A stretch of DNA of 64,000 nucleotides from Acidobacteria bacterium AB60 (GTDB lineage: Bacteria > Acidobacteriota > Terriglobia > Terriglobales > Acidobacteriaceae). Where the stretch lies: the NCBI GenBank assembly GCA_008682415.1, contig VANK01000002.1, forward strand, positions 496,001 to 560,000, given 5' to 3'. The position numbers were made by a program, and so were the translations under genes. This document shows positions 15,992-27,189 of this stretch, piece by piece. The notes below the pieces were generated by a model that saw only the letters and a list, made by a program, of their open reading frames with translations, ran no database searches and was not told where the DNA came from. Position 1 is the stretch's first letter. The number at the start of each line of letters is the position of its first letter.

Positions 15992-17017
15992 CTAAACGGG
16001 CAGCGGGTTACGTTCCGGGAAGTTGCGCTGGTGCCAGTACGGATAGATTGGGGAGACCGCGCTGGCCTCATCCAGCTTCTTTACCTGTTCGGTCGAGAGA
16101 TTCCACCCCACAGCACCCAGGTTCTGCCTCAGCTGCTCTTCATTGCGGGCGCCCAGAATGACGGACGAGACGGTGGGCCGCTGCAACAGCCAGTTGAGGG
16201 CGATCTGCGGAACGGACTTGCCCGTCTCCGCAGCCACCTCGTCGATGGCGTCGACAACCTTGTAGAGATACTCATCGGCCAGGGGCGGCCCGGCATCTGC
16301 GGTCTTGTGCAGCCGGCTCTGGGCGGGAATGGGCTGGCCCCGGCGGATCTTCCCGGTGAGGCGGCCCCAGCCCAGGGGGCTCCACACCAGCGCACCCACG
16401 CGTTGATCGGTGCCCAGCGGCATGAGCTCCCACTCGTACTCCCGGCCCACCAAGGAGTAATAAACCTGGTGCGCGACGAAGCGCGTCCAGCCATAGCGAT
16501 CCGCAATGGCCAGCGACTTCATGAGGTGCCAGCCGGAGAAGTTGGAGCAGGCGATATACCGGACCTTGCCGTCGCGAACAAAGGTGTCGAGAGTCTGCTG
16601 CACCTCCTCGATGGGCGTCAGCGCGTCGAAGCCGTGCAGGTGGTAGATGTCAATGTAGTCGGTATTGAGGCGGCGGAGACTGGCTTCGAGAGCGCGGGTG
16701 AGGGCGAAACGCGAGGTGCCGCGGTCGTTAGGGCCCGGCCCCATCGGGAAGTACGCCTTGGTGGAGATCAGGGCCTGGTCGCGGCGTCCCTGGAGGGCGG
16801 CGCTGAGAACCTCCTCGGAGCGGCCGTCGGAGTAGCCGTTGGCGGTGTCGAAGAGATTGATGCCGGCCTCGAGGCAGATATCGATCAGGCGCCTGGCTTC
16901 CTCGACTTCGGTATTGCCCCAGGCGCTGAAGAACTCGTTGGTGCCGCCAAAGGTTGCGGCGCCGAAGCTGAGAGCAGAGACCTTGAGGCCGGAGCCTCCC
17001 AGAAGACGGTATTCCAT
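15992..17017 (-). CDS. Aldo/keto reductase
   Basis: A 341-residue (alpha/beta)8 NAD(P)H-dependent oxidoreductase. The catalytic tetrad is visible: Asp57 in NLFDTANGYSDG, Tyr62, Lys87 in LISTKAYF and a His in DIYHLHGFD near residue 126-128. The C-terminal part has the cofactor-binding pattern SSVILGARNEEQLRQNLGA. It resembles the YajO/Tas subgroup of general aldo/keto reductases; the substrate cannot be predicted. The stop codon is two bases beyond the convergent gluQ stop, and the hicBA pair lies upstream in the same direction. Cytoplasmic; no signal peptide. Confidence 0.88.
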   Translation of the reverse strand: MEYRLLGGSGLKVSALSFGAATFGGTNEFFSAWGNTEVEEARRLIDICLEAGINLFDTANGYSDGRSEEVLSAALQGRRDQALISTKAYFPMGPGPNDRGTSRFALTRALEASLRRLNTDYIDIYHLHGFDALTPIEEVQQTLDTFVRDGKVRYIACSNFSGWHLMKSLAIADRYGWTRFVAHQVYYSLVGREYEWELMPLGTDQRVGALVWSPLGWGRLTGKIRRGQPIPAQSRLHKTADAGPPLADEYLYKVVDAIDEVAAETGKSVPQIALNWLLQRPTVSSVILGARNEEQLRQNLGAVGWNLSTEQVKKLDEASAVSPIYPYWHQRNFPERNPLPV

Positions 17018-17065
17018 GGCGCTTTGGATGCGTAGAGATTCCGTTAGATGCGAGACTTGGGAACC

Positions 17066-17287
17066 TCAGATTCGCTCTAAGAACTCCTCTACCGTAATGC
17101 CTGCAGTTCGGATTAGACCGCGGAGCGTTCCAGGAGCGAGTTCGGGATGTTGCGGGATAGTCAGATTGTGTCGGAGTCCAGTCTTGGTCATGACAACATG
17201 ACTACCAACCTGGCCGCGAACTTCCCAGCCGAACTTCTGAAAGGCTTTGACCGCCTCTTTGCCGGAGATGTTCGCGAGCCTTCCCAT
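17066..17287 (-). CDS. hicA: HicA family mRNA interferase toxin
   Basis: A 73-residue protein from the ATG at 17287 (MGRLANISGKEAVKAFQKFG). The longer frame to 17317 adds ten residues with no family support. It has the compact HicA double-stranded RNA-binding fold signature: SGKEAVKAFQKFGWEVRGQVGSHVV, with the catalytic His30 in GSH, then a beta strand and PQHPELAPGTLRGLIRTAGITVEEFL. HicA cleaves mRNA and tmRNA independently of translation. The HicB gene lies upstream on the same strand, the less common antitoxin-first order. Confidence 0.9.
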   Translation of the reverse strand: MGRLANISGKEAVKAFQKFGWEVRGQVGSHVVMTKTGLRHNLTIPQHPELAPGTLRGLIRTAGITVEEFLERI

Positions 17288-17372
17288 TCCATTCGCCTGA
17301 CCCAATGATATCCACAAGACGAATGTGGATTAGCTCTGAAGATTCGGTCCCGACGCTGCAAAAACTGCCCAC

Positions 17373-17582
17373 TCAAACTGCGACAACGACTGGCGTCTGG
17401 CCACCTGGGAGTGCCTGGGCCGCTTTCTGATCTTCGGCCCAAAGCCACGCCGTGATTGCTTCTTTGATATTCGCCAGCGCTTCCTGTTCCGTCTTTCCTT
17501 GAGAGAAGCAACCGGGCAGAGCTGGGCACTCGGCCACGATCCAGCCTTGCTCATCAGGTGTCAGGACCACGTGAAACAACAT
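17373..17582 (-). CDS. hicB: HicB-like antitoxin, short form
   Basis: A 69-residue protein with the HicB partial RNase H-like fold: FHVVLTPDEQGWIVAECPALPGCFSQGKTEQEALANIKEAITAWLW. The E-C-P-x-L-P-G-C and G-x-T-x-x-E-A-L-x-N-I-K-E-A-I blocks are diagnostic. It lacks the C-terminal ribbon-helix-helix or HTH DNA-binding domain found in longer HicB proteins, so it probably neutralises HicA by binding but may not autorepress by itself. It is the first gene of the pair; about 85 bases separate it from HicA. Confidence 0.88.
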   Translation of the reverse strand: MLFHVVLTPDEQGWIVAECPALPGCFSQGKTEQEALANIKEAITAWLWAEDQKAAQALPGGQTPVVVAV

Positions 17583-17672
17583 GGGAAGCTCCAGAACCCA
17601 AGTTTACACACAACAACAGTTGGTCACTAGCGCGAGTAAAAGTGCGGTACTCTCTAGCTGAAAGGAGCTTCC

Positions 17673-18221
17673 ATGAGGACACTGGTAGCGGCCGCCCTGC
17701 TCCTGGTTTCAGGCGCGGCCATGCTCGGCCAGCAGCCAACCGAACCGGCTCCGCTCAAGGTGGGCGAAGATGCGCCGAACTTCACCCTCACCGCGACGAC
17801 CGGCGCCAAGGTGACGCTGTCCGATTTCAGGGGCAAGAATCCTGTGGTCCTGGCCTTCTTCCCCGCCGCGTTCACCGGTGGCTGAACCAAGGAGATGACA
17901 GCGTACCAGGCTGGTATCGCAAAGTTCGAAGGCAATGACACCAAGGTTTTCGGCATCAGCGCCGACAACGTTCCCTCCCTCCGGGTCTTCGCCGACCAAT
18001 TGAAGTTGAGCTATCCCCTATTGAGCGATTTCAGCACCCGCTCCACGCTGAAGGCGTATGGCGTTCTGCGGCCGGACGGCATGGCGAACCGCGTCACCTA
18101 CGTGGTCGACAAGGACGGCAAGATCGCGTTTGTGGAGGTGGGGAACACGGCGATCGACCCGACGGCCGCTGACACGGCGTGCAGCCGGCTGGCGCACAAG
18201 GCAGCCCAAGGCAAGCCCTGA
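17673..18221 (+). CDS. Selenocysteine-containing peroxiredoxin (AhpC/TSA family), TGA read as Sec
   Basis: One 182-residue protein if the in-frame TGA at 17883-17885 is read as selenocysteine (residue 71). AAAGGAG precedes the ATG by five bases. Residues 1-20 form a signal peptide or anchor, then KVGEDAPNFTLTATTGAKVTLSDFRGKNPVVLAFFPAAFTGG, the stop-like TGA, and TKEMTAYQ. The motif PxxxTxxC, invariant for the peroxidatic cysteine of peroxiredoxins, is here P64-AAF-T68-GG-U71, so the TGA replaces exactly the catalytic Cys. The same frame continues for 111 more codons of typical peroxiredoxin sequence (VFGISADNVPSLRVFADQL, YPLLSDF, RVTYVVDKDGKI). Cys170 could be the resolving residue. It would reduce peroxides, probably in the periplasm. 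A hairpin at SECIS distance supports recoding. Treating it as two genes or a pseudogene is less likely. Selenocysteine machinery genes are not in the window. Confidence 0.85.
17886..17920 (+). promoter_or_regulatory. Candidate bacterial SECIS element
   Basis: Directly after the TGA, bases 17901-17907 (GCGTACC) pair with 17913-17920 (GGTATCGC) to give a 7-bp stem with one bulged T and the five-base loop AGGCT. The loop begins 22 bases after the TGA, inside the 16-37 base spacing known for bacterial SECIS elements, and has G at loop positions 2 and 3. This fits the requirement for a G in the first two apical positions. The SelB interaction is inference. Confidence 0.65.
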
Positions 18222-18321
18222 GGGGCCGGTACCGGGGGCTTCAGCCTGCGTTGAGGCCCTCCGCCGTTCCCGCCGACGGGGGCGGCCACAGAACCCGCGA
18301 CTGCACCTGAAAGATTCGCGG

Positions 18322-19188
18322 CTACTGCACCGGATGAGGCGAGTTCACGCGGTGCATCCACTTGCGATTGATGTCGGGCCAGAACTCTTTGACGACGTAC
18401 GAGGCGGCGTCGATACCTACGTCCACGCCCCAGGTTGAACCTACGTTCCCGAAGGTCCTTTGGCTGGCCGGGTAGTAGGTCGTCGACAGAGCCGCCGAAG
18501 CCCCGGCTCCCAGAATCTCACTCACATTGAACTGGCGATGCGACGTGTCGGAGCGCGTGACCACAGCCCGGCTCAGTGCATATCCGGTTCGCTTGAAGAG
18601 GCCGCCGCGCCCCAGCGTGTAGTACCGGTTGTCCTGGTGTGCGAGCGACGGGACGACGAACTCGACCAGGTAGTTCTCGGTTGTCTGATCGAGGGCGGAG
18701 TGCCACAGGTATTGCCCATATGCGCCTGGACCGGTGCCGAACTCGGGCGTGGCATTGCGAAGGTACCCGTATCCGGCCAGTGCCACGGGGATGAAGATGG
18801 ATGAGTAGTCGAAGGAATCGTCCGTCGCGGTCAGGAACTTCTCCTTCGCAGTCTGGGGCGGGAGAATGTCGTCGGTGCTGACGGAGCGGAAGTTGGGGAG
18901 CAGGCCGAGGATCCGCTTCGTCTGAGCCGCGCGATCGTTCTGAGACCCCGCCTTAGCCTCCTTCTTCTGCGCGCCCCCGGGAGCAGGCTGATTTTGGGCG
19001 CCGGAGGCAGATGCCGAATCGGGTGTGCGAGCGAGGGGATCGTCTGATCCTCGAGGCGCCTGCATTTCCGGCTGAGCGGCGACTGAATTTCCGCCCTCCT
19101 GCGAACTGGCAATCGGGCCCAGGCTGGCCAACGCCAGGACTAGAAACGAGGAGAAACACCGGCAAGTTGGGGAAGAACGAAAGCGCAT
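18322..19188 (-). CDS. Exported hypothetical protein, acidobacterial family
   Basis: A 288-residue protein with a signal peptide (about 1-29), then a low-complexity Ala/Pro/Gln/Gly region (about 30-95) that looks like a flexible linker. A conserved C-terminal region follows: ILGLLPNFRSVSTDDILPPQTAKEKFLTATDDSFDYSSIFIPVALAGYGY, YLWHSALDQTTENYLVEFVVPSLAHQDNRYYTLGRGG and LSRAVVTRSDTSHRQFN. Gly/Ala-rich hydrophobic stretches (SEILGAGASAALSTTYYP) suggest association with the outer membrane. I recognise the style from acidobacterial genomes but know no function. The convergent selenoprotein gene ends 100 bases away. Confidence 0.7.
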   Translation of the reverse strand: MRFRSSPTCRCFSSFLVLALASLGPIASSQEGGNSVAAQPEMQAPRGSDDPLARTPDSASASGAQNQPAPGGAQKKEAKAGSQNDRAAQTKRILGLLPNFRSVSTDDILPPQTAKEKFLTATDDSFDYSSIFIPVALAGYGYLRNATPEFGTGPGAYGQYLWHSALDQTTENYLVEFVVPSLAHQDNRYYTLGRGGLFKRTGYALSRAVVTRSDTSHRQFNVSEILGAGASAALSTTYYPASQRTFGNVGSTWGVDVGIDAASYVVKEFWPDINRKWMHRVNSPHPVQ

Positions 19189-19363
19189 ATTTCATTGAAC
19201 TACCAAATCGATGCAGATGTTCAAGCGAAATGGTTTTTTGTTCATTGGATTGATACGGTGGTTAGAGGCGGCCCCATGGCTTGGGGACCTGAAACCTGCC
19301 GGGGCCTTTGCCGAAGAGCAGCCGCCGCGCCGGGCGTCTTAGTGCCTCAATTTAGACTGGAGG

Positions 19364-22545
<3,182 letters not shown>

Positions 22546-22707
22546 GGGCGGCAGCTGCCGCTCTTAGATTTGGGTCACCGCGGGTCATAGCCCGCACCTT
22601 TTCCGGCGAATTCTCTTCCTCTTGTTTCGTAGAAGAGCGGCCAAGGTTGCGTCCGACCGGCGCGCCGATTCGGACCAGTACAATTGCTTGCGTCTGGAGG
22701 TCGAGGA

Positions 22708-23760
22708 ATGAGCAAGTTCGGAAACATTACGGAGACGGTCGGGAACACGCCGGTGGTCAGAATCAACCGCCTGGCGCCCGAAGGCGTGAACCTGTACGTC
22801 AAGGTGGAGGCTTTCAACCCGCTGGGGTCGGTGAAGGACCGGTTGGCCCTCGGGGTAATCGAAGAGGCGGAGCGGACCGGGAAGTTGAAGCCGGGGCAGA
22901 CGGTGGTCGAAGCGACGAGCGGCAATACTGGGATCGGTTTGGCGATGGTGTGCGCGGCGAAGGGATATCCCCTGGTGGTCACGATGGCGGAGACCTTCTC
23001 GATCGAGCGCCGCAAGCTGATGCGCTTCCTGGGCGCGAAGGTCGTCATCACACCGGCGGCGGCGCGGGCTGTCGGGATGGTGAAGAAGACCATCGAACTC
23101 GCCGAGAAGCACGGGTGGTACTACACCCGTCAGTTTGAAAACGAGGCAAACGCCGATAAGCACTCCGAGACCACGGCGCAGGAGATTCTGCGGGATTTCA
23201 AGGGAGAACGCCTGGATTACTGGGTCACGGGTTTTGGCACGGGAGGCACCCTGAAGGGGGTTGCGCGAGTGCTGCAGAAGGAACGGCCGGAGACCAAGAT
23301 TGTGGTGTGCGAACCCGACGAAGCGCCGATGCTGTCGGGCGGAGTCGAACAGGAGCGGAACCCGGACGGCTCCGCAAAGGTGGCGCACCCCAGTTGGAAG
23401 CCGCACCCCATGCAGGGCTGGAGCCCCGACTTCATCGCCAAGTTGACCGGGGACGCGATGTCGTCGAAGGCGGTCAGCGAGGTGTTGCGCATCGCCAATG
23501 CGGACGCGATGCGGTGCAGCAAGGACCTGGCGAAGAAAGAAGGCATCTTCGTGGGTGTCTCGTCGGGAGGCACCTTCGCCGGGGCGCTCCAGGTGGCCAA
23601 TAATGCGCCGAAGGGATCGACGATCCTTTGCATGTTGCCGGATACGGGCGAACGGTATCTGAGCACTCCCCTGTTCGGCGATGTGTCGGTGGATATGAAC
23701 GAGGAGGAGTGGGAGATCGCGCGGTCCACTCCGGGATGCATTCTGGAGCCGCCGAAGTAG
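22708..23760 (+). CDS. cysK: Cysteine synthase A (O-acetylserine sulfhydrylase)
   Basis: A 350-residue PLP enzyme of fold type II that makes cysteine from O-acetylserine and sulfide. The ATG at 22708 is preferred because GGAGGTCGAGGA lies directly before it. The PLP lysine is Lys43 in FNPLGSVKDRLA. The substrate loop is EATSGNTGIGLAMV and the phosphate-binding loop GFGTGGTLKG. The ending is longer than in E. coli CysK (FGDVSVDMNEEEWEIARSTP), and an insertion around AMSSKAVSEVLRIANADAM suggests a divergent subgroup. A cystathionine beta-synthase-type relative is the alternative. A strong terminator follows. Confidence 0.9.
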   Translation: MSKFGNITETVGNTPVVRINRLAPEGVNLYVKVEAFNPLGSVKDRLALGVIEEAERTGKLKPGQTVVEATSGNTGIGLAMVCAAKGYPLVVTMAETFSIERRKLMRFLGAKVVITPAAARAVGMVKKTIELAEKHGWYYTRQFENEANADKHSETTAQEILRDFKGERLDYWVTGFGTGGTLKGVARVLQKERPETKIVVCEPDEAPMLSGGVEQERNPDGSAKVAHPSWKPHPMQGWSPDFIAKLTGDAMSSKAVSEVLRIANADAMRCSKDLAKKEGIFVGVSSGGTFAGALQVANNAPKGSTILCMLPDTGERYLSTPLFGDVSVDMNEEEWEIARSTPGCILEPPK

Positions 23761-23781
23761 GTCTGGAACGTGTGCACGGAG

Positions 23782-23810
23782 CGGGCGCGCGTCAGCGCGC
23801 CCGTTTCTTT
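23782..23810 (+). terminator. Rho-independent terminator after cysK
   Basis: CGGGCGCGC (23782-23790) pairs perfectly with GCGCGCCCG (23795-23803) around GTCA and is followed by TTTCTTT. Confidence 0.8.
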
Positions 23811-23892
23811 CGCGTTGCTTCTCTCACCGATCACAGCACCATCCAGGAATAGTGCGGGTGAGGCACACACCGAACGAAGAAAGGACACCCGC

Positions 23893-25257
23893 TTGATACG
23901 CAGAGCTCTCGCACCGATTGCTTTGATTCTGTTGCTGGGAGGTGCGCTCGCGGGCGCGCAATGGGCGCCTCTGGCGCGGGATGCCGGCGCGGACCAGCGG
24001 ATTGCGTGGTGGCGCGAAGCGCGCTTCGGGATGTTCCTGCACTGGGGCGTTTATGCGATTCCAGGACGCGGGGAGTGGGCGCAGTGGAATGAGCAGATTC
24101 CGGTGGAGGAGTACGCCAGGCTGGCGGATCAGTTCAAGCCGGAACATTTCGATCCCGACGCATGGGCAGCACTGGCGAAAGAAGGCGGGATGAAATACAT
24201 GGTGCTGACCTCCCGACACCATGATGGATTTGCTCTCTTTGATGATCCGGGCAGCAATTTCACGGCGATGAAGTCGGCGGCCCACCGCGACATCGTCGCT
24301 GACTACGTGAAGGCCGTCCGTAAGGCGGGACTGGGAGTGGGTCTTTACTACTCCCCGCTGGATTGGAGGTACCCAGGATTCTTCTTTCCCGGCATCTACC
24401 GCGCCAGCGCCGAGGCACTGCGAGCGCAATACGAGCGGCAGATGGGGGAGCTGGAGGCGCGCTACGGCAAGCTGGACGTGCTTTGGTTCGATGGCGGCGG
24501 CGATGAGTGGTTAGGATTCGGCGGGCTGGAATGGGGTGGGCAGGGATGGCACGCGCGCGCAAAGGACAAGCCATATTCGGGAGCATTTGACTGGCACGAT
24601 GCGGAGGTTGTGTCGCACTTGCGCGCCGCGCAACCCGGCATCGTGATCAACGACCGAACCAATGCGCCTGCGGACTTTCGATCGCGTGAGGGGGATGGCG
24701 CCTTGGGCGACTTTGAGAACCGCTATCCCTGGGAGCTTTGCACCACGATTACCGAGGGGGCCTGGGGCTATCAGCCTGACGCCCGGGTGAAGCCGCTGGC
24801 GACCCTCATTCATCTTCTTGCCGGGGCGGCGGGACGCGATGGCAATCTGCTGCTGAACGTGGGACCACAGCCCGATGGGCGGATTCCGGCGGCACAGGCG
24901 GACCGGGTGCGCGAGATCGGCCGTTGGCTCGAAGCCAATGGGGAGAGTATTTACGGAACGCGCGGAGGCCCCTGGCTGCCGGGGCCATACGGAGTCTCAA
25001 CTCACCGGCAGAACGTGATTTACATCCATGTTTTCGAGCCGACCAAGGATGGCAAGCTTGAGCTACCGGAGCTTCCAGTCACCGTGAAGAAGGCGGCGCT
25101 GCTGCACGGCGCCGATCTGAAATTTACGCAGGCGGACCGGAAACTTGTGATCGACCTCTCCGGCGCCTCACTGGATGCGGCCGACACGGTGCTGAAAGTG
25201 GAGATTGACCAACCGTGGACATCGCAAGCCGTGATTCCGGTTCCCGCCTCGTATTGA
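23893..25257 (+). CDS. GH29 alpha-L-fucosidase, secreted
   Basis: A 454-residue protein from a TTG at 23893. This start is chosen because a GAAAGGAC element lies upstream and the product then begins with a signal peptide (IRRALAPIALILLLGGALAGAQ). The longer frame to 23770 runs through the cysK terminator and is not coding. GH29 landmarks are WWREARFGMFLHWGVYAIPGRGEW, KYMVLTSRHHDGFALFD, YYSPLDWRYP, and LDVLWFDGGGDEW containing the presumed nucleophile Asp. LLLNVGPQPDGRIP follows, with a C-terminal beta-sandwich. It removes alpha-linked L-fucose from glycans or xyloglucan side chains, complementing GH74. Confidence 0.88.
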   Translation: MIRRALAPIALILLLGGALAGAQWAPLARDAGADQRIAWWREARFGMFLHWGVYAIPGRGEWAQWNEQIPVEEYARLADQFKPEHFDPDAWAALAKEGGMKYMVLTSRHHDGFALFDDPGSNFTAMKSAAHRDIVADYVKAVRKAGLGVGLYYSPLDWRYPGFFFPGIYRASAEALRAQYERQMGELEARYGKLDVLWFDGGGDEWLGFGGLEWGGQGWHARAKDKPYSGAFDWHDAEVVSHLRAAQPGIVINDRTNAPADFRSREGDGALGDFENRYPWELCTTITEGAWGYQPDARVKPLATLIHLLAGAAGRDGNLLLNVGPQPDGRIPAAQADRVREIGRWLEANGESIYGTRGGPWLPGPYGVSTHRQNVIYIHVFEPTKDGKLELPELPVTVKKAALLHGADLKFTQADRKLVIDLSGASLDAADTVLKVEIDQPWTSQAVIPVPASY

Positions 25258-25309
25258 ATGCGATCCCATCCGGAGTGATACGGCAACTCGAGGGCTCAGC
25301 GTGGGAGAA

Positions 25310-25325
25310 GCGGGTTGCAGCCCGC
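25310..25325 (-). terminator. Weak hairpin between convergent genes
   Basis: GCGGG (25310-25314) pairs with CCCGC (25321-25325) around a six-base loop. On the minus strand it lies 11 bases beyond the stop of 25336-25635 and is followed by TTCTCCC. Only a possible terminator. Confidence 0.3.
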
Positions 25326-25335
25326 GATTTGGGGG

Positions 25336-25635
25336 CTACTCCGAGTCACTGGTGTCAGTAATGTCGTCGTCTTCGCCCTCGACGGAGATGCGCAGGGAGC
25401 GCAGCCACTCGCGGTCGTTCTGGCTGAAGGGAGCCTCGCCCTCGATCTCTTCTTCGGAGGCCTCGCCGTCCTTGGATACCTCATTGAGACCGATCGTGGC
25501 CTCCAGCATGAGGAGCACATCAAATCCATGCTTGCGGATATCCTGAACGACTCCGGCGATCTGCTCGCTTTCGATCACCGACTCGTGGATCGCCTCCCCA
25601 AGCTGCTGAATCAGTTCACGCAAACGGGATGTCAA
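25336..25635 (-). CDS. Small acidic hypothetical protein
   Basis: A 99-residue soluble protein. The N-terminal two thirds are predicted helical (SRLRELIQQLGEAIHESVIESEQIAGVVQDIRKHGFDVLLMLEATIGL), and the C-terminal third is strongly acidic (EASEEEIEGEA, VEGEDDDITDTSDSE). It has no signal peptide, membrane segment or known motif. It is probably a protein-protein interaction module; I cannot name a family. It is convergent with the fucosidase gene and transcribed alone. Confidence 0.6.
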   Translation of the reverse strand: MTSRLRELIQQLGEAIHESVIESEQIAGVVQDIRKHGFDVLLMLEATIGLNEVSKDGEASEEEIEGEAPFSQNDREWLRSLRISVEGEDDDITDTSDSE

Positions 25636-25779
25636 GGGGTACCTCCACGGGCGGCGGCCAGCGCAGTAAGATGCGCGGGAAGCTGATTGAGATTTTATCT
25701 ACCTTAAAGCGGCAGCAACGGAACGGCAACTGCGGAGGTCAAACTCCGCGTTCCGGTCACTGCTACCATCATAGACGGG

Positions 25780-26193
25780 ATGAAACCGCAGACCGTTGGC
25801 AGAGTGCTGGGCGTGGGGCTTCGCGTGGCGGGGCGGATGGCGGGCCAGCGCCTGGCGGGACCCGGCGGCGATAGCTCAGGCGCGGTCGCAGGATCGAGCG
25901 CTCATCCGAACCAGCGTCAGGCCGGACGCCAGGCAGGGCGGACCTCCGCCAACGTGGCGCGTGGGCTGGGCGGATTCGTGCGTCCGTTCAAGCGGGTAGG
26001 CGGGATTCTTGTGCTGGAAGTAACCGGGGTGTTCTTCCTGCTGTTTGTGCTGGTCTTCGGCCAAATGGCATGGCGGGTACGCGCCAGCTATGCGCACGGC
26101 CCGGACCACCAGAAGTTCCTGGTAGCTGGGGGGCTGGCCCTGGTGTTCCTTTACCTGACAGTGAGCTCGTTCTGGCGGGCCCGGCGCAGGTGA
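25780..26193 (+). CDS. Hypothetical two-helix membrane protein
   Basis: A 137-residue protein. It has a basic, Gly/Ala-rich N-terminal half (GRVLGVGLRVAGRMAGQRLAGPG) without conserved motifs, then two clear membrane helices at about 78-99 (ILVLEVTGVFFLLFVLVFGQ) and 113-130 (FLVAGGLALVFLYLTVSSFW). It ends with a positive tail (RARRR). The function is unknown. It lies tail to tail with the 26195-26458 gene, only one base apart. Confidence 0.6.
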   Translation: MKPQTVGRVLGVGLRVAGRMAGQRLAGPGGDSSGAVAGSSAHPNQRQAGRQAGRTSANVARGLGGFVRPFKRVGGILVLEVTGVFFLLFVLVFGQMAWRVRASYAHGPDHQKFLVAGGLALVFLYLTVSSFWRARRR

Positions 26194-26194
26194 G

Positions 26195-26458
26195 CTAGGC
26201 GGCGTCGGTCGCTCCCATCGGGTACGCCGCCGCGCCATGGAGGAGCTGGCGCAGCTGGCGACTGGCCCGGTCCAGGGTAATCAGCACATCGGTTTCGGCA
26301 TCGCAATCAGCCAGACCCTGCTCGAGCAGATGGTCGTAGGCATCGTCCAGGGAGGTTCCGACCTCGGAGCAGTTCAAGCTGGCCCAGAGTTCGTCAATCA
26401 AAGCGATTTTTTCGCGGTAGGTCAGGGCGGCGATCTGGTGCTGACTCAGGATTGACAT
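26195..26458 (-). CDS. Addiction-module component-like protein (putative orphan antitoxin)
   Basis: An 87-residue protein. LSQHQIAALTYREKIALIDELWASLN resembles the L-x-x-x-E-R/K-I-x-L-I-E/D-E-L-W-x-S-L signature of addiction-module component (PF09720/TIGR02574) antitoxins, which normally pair with a RelE/ParE toxin. No such toxin gene is adjacent: the neighbour upstream is the TMEM175-type gene and the one downstream is convergent. It is either an orphan antitoxin or a divergent protein with another role. The assignment is tentative. Confidence 0.55.
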   Translation of the reverse strand: MSILSQHQIAALTYREKIALIDELWASLNCSEVGTSLDDAYDHLLEQGLADCDAETDVLITLDRASRQLRQLLHGAAAYPMGATDAA

Positions 26459-26538
26459 GACGGAAGTGTAGAGTAGCAGTTACTTGTGCGCACATTACAA
26501 AGGTCCATACCCCCTTGACGCGCCCCAAGCCGCCGCAA

Positions 26539-27168
26539 TCACGAGGTGCGGGCACGCGGGAGGCGCGGGGCGATCGCGTAATTCAGCTGCACGAGGACAA
26601 TGATGCCGATGCTGATCCAGGTATTGATCAGGCATAGCGCCGCGCCCGCCGCATACAGGGATTGCGCGATCAGAATGCGCCTGCAGATGCTGTTCCGGAT
26701 TTCGGCGGGCGTGTTCTCTTTGATGAGCCCGGCACGGCTGGCATAGGTCCAGCTCCAGTAGAGCATGCACCCCGGGAGGAGAATGTTCAGCCAGTATGTG
26801 CCGACAGCGATCCGGTAATGGACAAAGTCTCCGAGGAGCCGGGTCGAGAGCGGCATCAGGGTCACCGAGAAGAGGAACCCGAGGTGGATCCAGGTGAGAT
26901 CGCGGGTCCCCTCCTCTATATGGTTGAGCTGCGTCTGCTGGCCGGCCCAGAAGATGCCCAGCGTCAGAAAGCTCATCCCATAGACGACCCACTGCGGACC
27001 CATGGCCGCAAAGGCCTGCAGGAGTTCGGGTTCCGAGTGGATCTGCGCGGGCGATGGGGTGTGGAGATCGAGCACCAGGAGGGTCATGGCGACCGCGAAG
27101 ATGCCGTCGCTCAAGGCCGCCAGGCGTTCAAGGTTGCGTCCCTGGATGCGGTTGTAGAGAGTGAGCAC
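26539..27168 (-). CDS. TMEM175 family (DUF1211) potassium-channel-like membrane protein
   Basis: A 209-residue protein with six membrane helices. The first carries ERLAALSDGIFAVAMTLLVLDLH, the F/L-S-D-G-x-F-A-x-x-x-T-L-L motif that lines the pore of bacterial TMEM175 potassium channels. The remaining helices run from WVVYGMSFLTLGIFWAGQQ to SIGIIVLVQLNYAIAPRL. Bacterial members are tetramers of such six-helix units, half the size of the eukaryotic protein. It would be a potassium-selective or leak channel in the inner membrane. It is followed 21 bases upstream on the same strand by a 56-residue membrane peptide gene. Confidence 0.82.
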   Translation of the reverse strand: MLTLYNRIQGRNLERLAALSDGIFAVAMTLLVLDLHTPSPAQIHSEPELLQAFAAMGPQWVVYGMSFLTLGIFWAGQQTQLNHIEEGTRDLTWIHLGFLFSVTLMPLSTRLLGDFVHYRIAVGTYWLNILLPGCMLYWSWTYASRAGLIKENTPAEIRNSICRRILIAQSLYAAGAALCLINTWISIGIIVLVQLNYAIAPRLPRARTS

Positions 27169-27189
27169 ACCGGACCCTTTCGTGGACGG

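Noticed and set aside
17673..17885. Peroxiredoxin gene as two separate short genes or a pseudogene with a stop mutation
   Set aside because: The frame is unbroken on both sides, the TGA replaces the catalytic Cys precisely, and a fitting hairpin follows; a chance nonsense change at that one codon is less likely than selenocysteine.
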